Origin: Sycon ciliatum
Taxonomy: Eukaryota; Porifera; Calcarea; Leucosolenida; Sycettidae
Length of the DNA: 64,000 bases
Assembly (NCBI RefSeq): GCF_964019385.1
Contig: NC_088646.1
Coordinates: 5,285,733 to 5,349,732, forward strand
Direction: 5' to 3'
Shown: positions 18,965 to 64,000 of the stretch, in pieces
Position numbering within the stretch: the stretch's first letter is position 1
Layout: every line of letters begins with the position of its first letter
Notes under the pieces: generated by a model
The model's database searches: none
The model's input: only the letters and a program-made list of their open reading frames with translations
What the model was told of the DNA's origin: nothing
Made by a program: the position numbers and the translations under genes

Positions 18965-19519
18965 TAACATGTTTTCAACCAAACAACATGTTTTCAACCA
19001 ACCGAGGCTTATCTAGACGAATACCATGTATAATGCTTGTAACAGATGTGACAATTGTGGATAAGAAGAATCGCAAAGCACTTCATAAAGTAATGGCATA
19101 ATACTAATACCGCCCCGTACATGGTTTCATGTCTCCTTCACGTCATACCCCAGTTTTCTACTGATTATGTTCCCTTTCCTAATCCAAGTCACAATAGACG
19201 ATTCTGACGAATCACCTGTTCCTCTACTATCTCAACTCCACCGAAACGGCAATTTCAATACGTTTGTACCTTATATTTCATGCTATTTTCAACCCTATCC
19301 TTCTACTCATTTGCTCGAATACTCTTGGCCTCATGTATACATTGTTTCTTCAGGTATAATTATTTAAAAAAAACATACCACCGCTGTATGCCGTTCCCTA
19401 TTACTCTTCAAATGTTTCTGTACCTTGCACTACTTTCTTCATGTCTCTATCCTCTTTCATCTTCTTGCTCCTCTCCTTCCTCCCCCTTCCCCAACCTTCT
19501 CTCTTCATCTGTCTATCTC

Positions 19520-19716
19520 ACTTACTTTCTCTCTCTCTCTCTCCCACTTGCGCAATCTTTTCTCTCTCCCACTCACTCTCACTCTCAATCACTATCTCTC
19601 CGTCTCTCTGCCTGTGTCTATGTACAGGTGTATGTCTCTCTCTGTCTCTATCTGTGTATGTCTGTCTGTTTCTCTCTCTATGTCTGTCTGTCTCTGTCTG
19701 TCTCTGTCTGTCTGTC

Positions 19717-19804
<88 letters not shown>

Positions 19805-19906
19805 TCTATGTATCTCGTAATTTTCACTTGGGACCGATTTAAAATCTGTTTCTCTCTCTATGTCTGTCTGTCTCTGTCTGTCTCTGTCTGTCTCTGTCTG
19901 TCTGTC

Positions 19907-20001
<95 letters not shown>

Positions 20002-20022
20002 GTATCTCGTAATTTTCACTTG
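19520..20022. repeat. (CT)n tract with a ~190-bp tandem duplication
   Basis: CT/TCTG-rich sequence. A block containing the unique segment ATTTTCACTTGGGACCG plus its CT tract occurs twice (about 19674-19853 and 19847-20038). The long frames are artefacts. Confidence 0.93.
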
Positions 20023-20106
20023 GGACCGATTTAAAATCATATTTTGCCATGCTCGGGGCGCAATCATCCACACGCATACATCGTAGGTGGAGTACTTGGA
20101 ATAGCC

Positions 20107-20226
20107 ATGCTGAGCGAGCTGCAACTCCCGGTGCCGAAAGGCGGGCTTACACCCCTGCACGGCTACTTCCCCTTGGCTAACCCCCATGCAAAACGAAATG
20201 ATAGTAGCCGACTGGCCGAAATTAAA
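20107..20226 (+). repeat. Dispersed repeat, copy 2
   Basis: Direct repeat of 17884-18012 with a shorter central part. The shared core includes CGGTGCCGAAAGGCGGGCT. Confidence 0.85.
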
Positions 20227-20544
20227 AAAAACATGCAGTGGTGAAATACGGTCCTACATTTGTAGTGTGAAGGTTAACAACCAGTTCTAAACTGCCCCCT
20301 GCAACATGCAACGACCGATCTCGAGCGCCGAGAGTACTAGTAGTTCAGCTGTCCAGCGGATAACACTTGATATCAGCCTCATTACTCGAAGCACATTTTT
20401 CTGGAATTATATTTATATTTATTACAACATCTCAAGACTCGGTGGAAACACCGGCCAATGTTAAGATGTTTGTAATGAGCCTGAAGTGTGTCCTTTTTAT
20501 GAGTATAATGTTAAGAGAGTGGGTGATTGCCAACCACGGCGATA

Positions 20545-22495
20545 AATAAAAATTAGGGGAGGGAAAAAGAAAGAGTAGCAAAATGAACAGCAACAACAAC
20601 TCCGTAAAGAAAGATAATGTCAAATAAAAACAGTGAAAAACACAGAGACGCAAAGGACATGTGGATAATGAGCTATTTATGTCGTAGTAAATAAGGGGCG
20701 GCACAGGCGGAGTGAGGTCAGATCCTTAACTTCTCTGGGTAGAGTGAGCCAAACAGAAAAAGCAATAAAGAGAGGGGAGCGCAAAAGAGCGGATGAGTTA
20801 CACTTAGGGAGTAAGAGCGAGTTTCTAGTACTTAGAGAAGAGAACCAATTAAAACACATGAGATGAGGTGGGCACAACTCAAGCTTATTAGAAGGGGCAA
20901 GAGAAGCCAGGTGTGCACTGCGTCCATGTGATAACGGGGTTGTGTGAGCGATTTTATATAGGGCGGATGATGAGAGCATGCGTGGTTGACGGAGGAGAAT
21001 TTTAAGGATTTTCTTGTGGTGTATTTCAAGCTTTGCAGCAGCGGAAGAGGATAATCCAACCCAAGACGTATCGGCATAATCAAATATTGGGCGAAGGTAG
21101 GCTAAATAAAAATGAAGCTTGCAAGAAAGTGGGAGGTAGGAGCAGTGGGGGGGGGGGGGGAGAGAATTCCTGAGGATTTACTTGATTTTTTTACAGATAT
21201 ATTCGATGTGGGGTACCCAAGAGAGTGCAGAGTCAATCACAATGCCAAGGTGTTTGTGAGAAGACACTATGTCATTTGGATTTGGAAAGTTGGCATGGAT
21301 GAGGGTTGTGAACTCTGGCTGGGGCGGGAAGAGCATGATCTTTGTTTTTGATAGATTTGGGGACAATCTCCAGGACGACATCCAGGAAAGAACATCCTGA
21401 ATGCCAGCACGCAAGTTGTTTTTCAGGCCAGTGAGGGAAGCTGATGAAGTGAGAAGGGTCGTGTCGTCAGCAAACAGGGACCAGGGAAGACTGCAGGTAA
21501 GTCGTTTCCGTAAATTATAAATAGTAGGGGATCAAGAATTGATCCTTGACTCTTGAGGAACGCCTATTACTGGCTCTGCAGCCGAGGATGTGCCAAGCAC
21601 AGTTACGTACTGATAACGCCCAGAGAGATAAGATTTCAGCCAGGAGAGTGGTTGTTTACGTACCCTGAATGCATGCTCGAGCTTTGCCAAAAGTCCTCGA
21701 TGCCAGACGGTATCAAACGCCTTGGCCAAGTCAAAGAAGCAAATACCAGCAAGCGCTCTGTTATCCCTATGCTGGCACACCTGCTGCACGATGCGGGTCA
21801 GTTGAAGGGAGGTGGAGTCGCCTTTACGAAACCCAGATTGTGCTGGACTCAGAAACGGCGAAACATGTCTGTATAAGTGATCATAAAAGATGCGTTCACA
21901 TACTTTGGACACGCAGGGAAGAAGAGAGATAGGAAGAGAAGAGAGATAGGGCGGTAGTTTGCAGGTTCGTGGCGGGAACCTTTCTTGTATACAGGTATGA
22001 CTTTCGCTGTTTTCCATGCGGAAGGGAATATGCCCATGGTAAATGACATGTTGAAAATATGGCACAAAGCCTAAGGGAATGCTATGGATGGTGCCAGGGC
22101 CTTGAGGACCCGGTTGGGGATGCCGTCGGGACCAGATGCCTTGCACGTCGGAAGCTTATTCAGATGACGCCGGACAGTGGCAGTTGTGGTGATGACGGAC
22201 GTGAAACAAGCTGAGGGCTCCGAGGGAGTGAGAATAGAGGGAATAGAGAGCAACGTGTCATCTGGCCGAGTCACAGAGGCAAACTGGGCGTTTAATGCGG
22301 TAGCTTTGGCCAAAGGGTCAGCCGCCTGCTGAGTCCCTGTGGTGAGTGACGGAATTTCCCGTGATACGTTTCGAATTCTTGCTTGTCTCACAAACTGGTG
22401 AAGCGATGGACGATGTGTACCCTGCAAAGTAGTTTGCACTGAGCGGATATAAGCTCTGTACTTTGTCCGCGTCAGGGTTTTCACATTAAAAAGTC
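20545..22495 (-). mobile_element. Decayed LINE (CR1/L2-like) reverse transcriptase region
   Basis: Minus-strand pieces in several frames: 22071-22484 (KASGPDGIPNRVLKAL), 21849-22067 (SAWKTAKVIPVYKKG and ANYRPISLL), 21532-22000 (FFDLAKAFDTVWHRGLLAKL, VIGVPQESRINS) and 21178-21414 (LSPNLSKTKIMLF, HKHLGIVIDSALSW). The order is normal for a reverse transcriptase palm and thumb, but frameshifts separate the pieces, at least near 22070 and 21900, and the usual PQGS motif reads PQES. It is an inactive copy, older than the LINE at the left edge. Confidence 0.88.
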
Positions 22496-24343
22496 TTTAC
22501 ATCTTTCCCTCCCTTGCGCATGCTATTTCTTCATTATTTATCACATTGTGGTGATGCTTACCAACCTGGATGCTATTAATAATATTGATTGCATACGTTA
22601 CTTTGGTTCGAGCAAAAGCCTCCAGAAGAGTTTATGTACTGTTGGTTCTTGTAGCCGCGTGTTCTTCACCTGATTCATGAGAAAGCCGGACTGAAACTGC
22701 TTTGTGAAATCCTTGAGTCCTGATGATGATGATTGGTCGTGGTAAAGAGCTTGAAACTACGGAAAACTACAAATTTTGTAGTTTTCCGTTGCATGTAGTC
22801 ACACCTTTTCCACTATGCGTGGTAAGTAAAGCTCTTAATTCTCTGAATCTCACCACTTTCATGACTCCTTGCAATGACGAACCTTGCTCCATTCTTTCCT
22901 GACTCCTGCCGCCCTGGTTCATGCCCACTGATATGATACGGTGTGTTTAGCCTTGGCTTTAGCACGCACGCTTTCACGATGAAGATATCTGCAACAGTAC
23001 AGCCTGCACAGCTACAGCCTGAGTACAGGGCGATCTAGACTAGGGCAAGCAGAAGTCATCTTGACAGTGACTTGAGTTGTCGATAAAAAAAGTGGGTGGG
23101 TACCTAGCTAGCTGTCAGCTCAGTGCTACTATCATGATCAGCATGAAGCCGAATAGGTGCACGTGAGACCTGCGTTACGTAACTGACCACCCTTTTAAAC
23201 CCCTTCACTTCAGGCTGCGAGCTTCACACGAGCGTTCAACACAGGGGTCCAGGGGTTCAAGATTCACTGAATCAACACGAGGAGAAACAACCACGGGTAT
23301 AAGGCATCACATCATGTAGACTAGTAGTACTACCGGATAGTAGTACTGCCGGATAATACCATGATCGTGATGATGACTGATTTTTACAGAGCCTCAGCCT
23401 CAGGCCCTCAGGCTCAGAGTCAGAGGGCATACTCCTGAATATCCCTGGCCTGATAGGCATGATAATGATCGATCGCTCTGCTAAAAACAAGACTAAATTT
23501 TAGTCTTTTTTAGTCTGGTCTACCATGACGCATCATGACCATGGCTACCACGGACACGGTCTACCAAAACGAGTAAACGACTCGCACTGCAACATGAGCG
23601 CGAGATGTAGCAGATCTGACATGATAGTGACGAGATAGCAAGTAATTAGTTAGTTCAGATCCCCATGATCACCGTGGTGACCATGAAAAGGTAACTGGTT
23701 AGCTGTACTGTAGACTGTGTAGTGTAGGCTGTAGACTTTGTATGTAGTGTAGATCTGCCGAGCTGTGTCAAAATCGATCCTACTCCTACTCGTCGTCAGA
23801 TAGATGCGTAGATCTCGCGCATCGCTGAGCTGAGAACGCGCCGGTTCTCCTCCTGATCTGAGAGCCATTCTGGTATTACTACTGCAACCAATCCTGATTA
23901 GCAATTGCAGTGATTGCACGGACGATACTCTCCATTTCACTCTGAGGTTTGGTACTAGATCTACCATGTCTACTCGAGTAAAGAGGAAATTCAGGACTTG
24001 AAATAGCACTGAGTCTGTAGGTCTACTGCAGCTGTAGCCTGTAGACTAGTGAGTAGTGCTAGTGCAGTCGGGCGGTCCTGTCTTCGTTGCCCGGTCCGCC
24101 TTGCAGTCCCCCAGTCGCGTCTACGCGCTTGTGATTGAAATACCAGGGGATTAATTATTTGTTCAGCTTGCCTGATCATCAAGACGTTACTTGACTTCCA
24201 TCCCGAGCACTACTCCAATGCTCAATGCCCACTGACTTGGGACAGGCCGTAAAGTTAGTTTTGTTTTCTTTCAGTACCGGTGGTTGCGTACATGCATCCG
24301 TACACACGGCCTTGAATCTTGATCTCCGTGCCCAGCTGGTCGT
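22496..24343. promoter_or_regulatory. Upstream region of the RIM-BP-like gene
   Basis: No gene recognised. Variants of the AGATCTAC motif recur near 23752, 23807 and 23958. The sequence just before the ATG at 24344 should contain the promoter and 5' UTR, but no start site can be fixed. Confidence 0.35.
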
Positions 24344-59701
<35,358 letters not shown>

Positions 59702-61270
59702 TCATCACCAACACCGGGCTTCATTGTCCATGTCTTGTCAACACTTCTGCTAAATCATGATGCTCATACTTGGTACATGTCATTATAATATACGTACTGC
59801 AGTGGTACGCATCGTCCCTGCAAGGAACAGGAGTCCACCATATTTTGTAGTCATATAGAAAATGTGTAGTCCAGAAATGTCAACAGATGATTACAGAACA
59901 GCGATATATTTCTCGAGACCAATTCACCAGGAAATGGATCATTTGTTTAATGTTACCAATCTAGTTCTTATCACATTGTGACCGTATGTGACTTTTCCGG
60001 ACATTAAACTTGCTACAGAAGCAAGCCCTACGATGACAAGGCTGCATTGAGTGCATGCTGCAATGGCACGGCCAGGTGCAGTGGCATATACATGTATATG
60101 TATAATTATTATGTATACACAAAACAACGGAGGCGTGTATGTATATATTCAGCGCATCCTTGGCTAATGGTGGCCATAGGTTTGTGCTCTGTGTATGGTG
60201 CAGTTTACATGCACTGGAGGTAAAGTGCCGCCGCATCTTTTTTTGCTATTGTACTTCGAAGTATTTCCATGAGTTTCTCTGACGGTATTGCACAATAACA
60301 CGATTCTAGTCATTGTGCGATATAACTATTGTTTTTCATTCTCGGTTTAGTTAGCTTATCAAGCCGTTTGTGCTTCTCTCATCTCTGTGCAGTTATTATA
60401 ATAGTGATTGCATCTCTGTTCGTTGCTAAGTTATTAGTTTTTAGTGTGTGGACTTGAATCGGATTATTTGGACCGGCTGCTCATCCATCACTGAAACTGA
60501 AGCCGAGCAGAATGTTGTACTTGATATTCCAGTAGTGTGTACACGTGTCACCTGCTGCCGGGACTGACAAGCCGTGAAGTCTGGCCGGCCTGGATCCGGT
60601 TTGACCCTTGAGTTATAGCTGGCTAAATTCCGAGTGTGAATCGGAAGACCGGGCCAACATGCCGATTGAGAAAGATGCTGAGACGGGGGAGAGCCACACT
60701 CTCGGGGGAGAGCCACACTCTCGGGGATCTGATGGTTAGTGCGTTATGGTTCATTGGCATGAGGGCTGGGTAGGGGCCGTGTTCATTTGCACTAACTCGG
60801 TGTGGTATAAAATTAACTCATCATGAGTTGTCTCATCATACCATTTGCACTGCTTAGTGATTTCGGCGGCAGTCTAGCTCCATGCCAGTGCCGACATCCA
60901 TATCTTGTATCCCCGCCTGGTCTTCATGGTCTTGTCCAGGGAGCCCTACACATGTGTACTACAAAAAAAGGCTCCTTGACCTTGATCTGGCCTCGGCCTC
61001 GCCTGTTCGCTCGTCCCGTCGCGGCCCGGGTGCCCGACCACGAACACGCACGTGCTTCATGAATTCACTTCTCAGTCATGACGTCACTCGGGCGGCCCCT
61101 ACCACGTGGACGTGGACAGTCGACAGAAACAAAAATTATCACACACACACCAATCGACAGTTTTCCCGAACTTTTATAGTTGTTCGCAGATTGAGCAGTT
61201 TGTGCTTCCATTATCTTCTAGCCGACCATTGAATACTGTTCACTTAGTTCTAGTTCGATTGATATTCATC
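59702..61270. other. Intergenic: 3' region of RIM-BP-like gene and SHQ1 promoter region
   Basis: 1.57 kb with no gene recognised. A CATTAAAC at about 60002 could be a weak polyadenylation signal. A GGTATAAAAT at about 60801 resembles a TATA box 470 bp before the SHQ1 ATG. The GGGGGAGAGCCACACTCTC segment is tandemly duplicated near 60688-60724. Confidence 0.4.
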
Positions 61271-63757
61271 ATGATAACACCATCATTTAGTACGTCTCAA
61301 GATGACAATTTCGTGTACATCCGAATTCGTGTGCCCCATATCAAGGTATGCATTTTTTGTTGAGTTTTCTATTGACTGTTTGAAATATCTGTGGGGGGTA
61401 ATTCCTTATTTATAACGGGAAACTGCTGTTTACTCACGAAGTTTACTAGTGCACTAGTATATCTATGATTGTGGCAGGGTAATTGTATTGCTTTATAGAG
61501 TACCCCTGTTGCACCACTATTCGTTTCTTTCCCTTCAGATTTTTTTAATACATGTTGTACATGTACATGTATTTGGAAAAATGATGAGGGAGAATGCACT
61601 GGGAAAAGAACAGGAGAGTTGTTTATAATGATTAAAAAATAGTGCAAGAGATAGTTACCTCCAGTTTGCGCAAAACATGGGGTGTGTTCATCTTGCCACA
61701 GTAGAACTACTGAGATGTATGTGCATGTACAGCTCACGATATACAGCCTGGGCTTGGCTAGTAGCTCCTTTGCCTCATGAAGATTATTTCAATGGCGAGA
61801 AAGATTTCAGTAGCACATAGCACTGTATGTGAGCTGCCAGTGTATGCACGTGTAGAGTCTGATAAAAAATGCTTCAAATAGTGTTAGTAGTGCAATGCCA
61901 TGTGCTGTCTTGGTGAAGGCCCGGTTTTCCCAGAAACCAGGCAGACACATGTACATTGTTTCTATATTCTCATAGCCGTACCGCCCTAGGGGCATCAGGA
62001 GATATTGCGAGCTGAAGGCCTGCTTTTCGTTCTGCATTCAAATAACAATAGTAATGAACACAAACCCATACCAGAGCACAACACCACATTATCCAGGGGC
62101 CTCACACACGCTACAGCCATGATCGTACCACTTTTCGTCCAGGATGGTCCGCCCAGAGTGCCTGTAGAGCGCTAAAACGTGCCCTGTTGGCCGAAAAATC
62201 CGATGTTTTTTTTCCTCCCTGTGCCAACCTGACCCCCGGTCATACCACTCCACACTGCCCTGTGATGCTCCTGTTATCCAGCCATGTACTCTACATGCGT
62301 GCATAACAGAACAGTCTGTAAGCGACTGCTTGGCCCCCAAGTGTCACAAATGAACAGACGTGGCCCAAACACCACCGTAGGAGACCTTTTGGAAGAGCAC
62401 ACCTGTATCTCCAAAGGAAGTCGTGCCTGCAATCCTTGCTCCTCGCCTCTGCCGTGAAAGCTAACTCATCAGAAATATAAATATAATGCTTTTTGGAAGC
62501 GTTAGTGCAAGCAGCATCGTGAGATGTCTCACGAGCGAAAATAGGATTTGAGAAAGACAGTCTTATCCACCCAAACCGAATGGCGGGGCTTGAAGCACTT
62601 CGAAGTAACAAGTATGCCACCGCCCTGTTGCATAGCATGTTCATGCGTGCAATGAGTCTTGTAATACAGTGCTGCTCAATGAAATCCAGTCATGTCACTC
62701 AAGTTTGCGCCTTGCATCATTTCGCAGCCCAGTGTTTGCAGGTCTAGGGCTGCGCAACGCCGGCGCGTACTTGAGTGACGTGACTGGATTTCATTGAGCA
62801 ACACTGTAGTAACAATTCAATTGTTCACGACTGTAGTAGTAGTAGTGCAAGGTGTCATGACTAGTGCAGCCAAGACACCTTGCATTATGAATGTTTCCTA
62901 GTAGGCTCGATCTTACTCACCTTTGACCATATCAAGCACTGGTAATACCTGTGCTTATCCTGTGCTGTCGTCTATAGTGCCAGTGTATGTCAACACAAGC
63001 AGATGCTCAATGTTTTTGATCTGCTTTGTCTTTGCGTGTCTCTGAAGATATCTGATGTCGATATTAATGTGGATGGCTGCACGTTCAAGTTCTTTCTCAA
63101 GCCATACTTCTTGAGGTGAGGCTTGCTCTGCGCTTTGAAATTGCAAGTCATGTTGTCGCCGCATGCATCAGTCATGTCCAATCGTCTGAAGATTAAACAA
63201 TTCTAGAGTAAACAGAGCGTTAGCTGCTGAGTGCTTGTTTCTGTGTTGCTCATTTGCTCTACATAAGTTGTAGGCTTTTGCCCATTTCTCCTGCTAACTT
63301 GCTTCTGTTTTAAACTTGTGCATGTAGGCTTGTTCTTCCTGGTGAAGTAATGGAAGATGATGCAGCTAAGGCCCAGTACGATGTCAGTCAAGGTTTGTCT
63401 AATCTTTTCACACACAAATTGCTTTGATGCTTCTTACTACTTGGTATTCTGATGAATTGAATGAAAACAATTGTTCTATGGGATTTGCTATTAGTTGTCT
63501 GTGCAGTATAACTATATCTCATCTTTGCTGGAATGTACATGTAAGTACATGTATTTTCTTTTGTCCATTTCCTGTTGATGTTGTACTTTCTGCAGGTGAA
63601 GTGCTAGTCCAGCTGTCCAAAGTCACAAAGGGTGAACACTTTGATGGCCTGGACATGTTGACCACCCTTCTAGTGAAGAGCAAACGGAATGAGAAGCCCG
63701 TGATGGGCCACTCTCTTATTCAAGTCATGGATGACGGCGATGACGCTGCTGAGGGCG
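61271..63757 (+). CDS. SHQ1: SHQ1, H/ACA ribonucleoprotein assembly factor (N-terminal part)
   Basis: Exons 61271-61345, 63048-63115, 63328-63392 and 63596-63757 join in phases 0, 2 and 1. They encode the CS (p23-like) domain of SHQ1: MITPSFSTSQDDNFVYIRIR, VDGCTFKFFLKPYFLRLVLP, KAQYDVSQGEVLVQLSK and GEHFDGLDMLTTLL match the conserved SHQ1 N-terminus, including the LKPYFLRL signature. SHQ1 chaperones dyskerin (CBF5/NAP57) before H/ACA snoRNP and telomerase RNP assembly. The start matches the family, whose proteins begin MLTPAF. The last donor used is G|GTGAGG; reading on gives a stop at 63796-63798. The C-terminal SHQ1 domain lies beyond the window. Confidence 0.93.
61346..63047. other. SHQ1 intron 1
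   Basis: 1.7 kb with no gene recognised apart from a MITE at 62667-62806 and a small hairpin (TGCAAGGTGTC / GACACCTTGCA) at about 62843-62882. Confidence 0.6.
62667..62806. mobile_element. Tc1/mariner-type MITE, 140 bp
   Basis: About 40-bp inverted repeats starting CAGTG(C/T)TGCTCAATGAAATC, flanked by TA on both sides. Confidence 0.9.
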
Positions 63758-64000
63758 GTGAGGGTTGCTTTAGGCTAGCGGATGTTCCTTGTCTTTGAAT
63801 TGTTGCTGTGGAATTGTGTACACTTTAGCTGTAGTCATGAACTAACTGATTGTTGATAGCAGCAAGAGTATAATAGACCTGACATCATGAACATAGTGCT
63901 GTAGTATGTAACTGGATCCATCGGACCAACTGAGTTATGTAACCGTAGTGACAAGTACATGTACATGTATGTGAAAGGGGATTGGTAGCAATGGAATTTT

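Noticed and set aside
19280-20086. 268-codon Ser-Leu rich frame
   Set aside because: Pure artefact of the CT tract and its duplication.

Overview
The window comes from an animal nuclear genome. Genes are split into many short exons with GT-AG introns, and they encode metazoan protein families: a SIX-type homeobox protein, a RIM-binding-protein-like scaffold and SHQ1. Introns and spacers are full of simple repeats, LINEs, TIR transposons and MITEs. The homeobox gene is very divergent and the scaffold has only one recognisable fibronectin III domain. This makes a non-bilaterian animal such as a sponge a reasonable guess, but the sequence alone does not prove it.

Layout. 1-3430 (minus): a CR1/L2/Jockey-like LINE whose endonuclease plus reverse-transcriptase frame is open for about 1,050 codons and runs off the left edge. 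4060-6853 (plus): a second, 5'-truncated LINE, split by a 988-bp piggyBac-like element with an exact TTAA duplication. 7514-15560 (minus): a five-exon (or longer) homeobox gene with an N-terminal SIX domain and a homeodomain that has a four-residue loop insertion and a TALE-like recognition helix (W-L-A-N-A-R-R-R). Its second intron holds a near-perfect inverted repeat with 804-bp arms. 15561-24343: a repeat-rich spacer with recurring GTAGATCTAC palindromes, a MITE, long CAA and CT tracts, and a decayed LINE on the minus strand.

24344-59701 (plus): one 35-kb gene reconstructed as 47 exons and about 2,202 residues. It has a long coiled coil, a Ser-rich linker, SH3-I, one FN3, SH3-II and SH3-III, the order of RIM-binding proteins. 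The first 30 exons all end in phase 0, and one exon pair is tandemly duplicated. Its introns contain a Tigger/pogo element, a 1.2-kb TA-flanked transposon, a 968-bp transposon inside a CT tract, several MITEs, two large minisatellites and many TG tracts placed just before 3' splice sites. 61271-63757 (plus): the first four coding exons of SHQ1, the H/ACA RNP assembly chaperone, which continues past the right edge.

The three host genes have no obvious shared pathway: a transcription factor, a membrane/active-zone type scaffold and an RNP assembly factor. The most unusual item is the SIX/TALE-like hybrid homeobox gene. Exon joins were inferred by hand from splice-site consensus, reading phase and protein-family fit. 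Coordinates are therefore models, although phases agree at every join listed.
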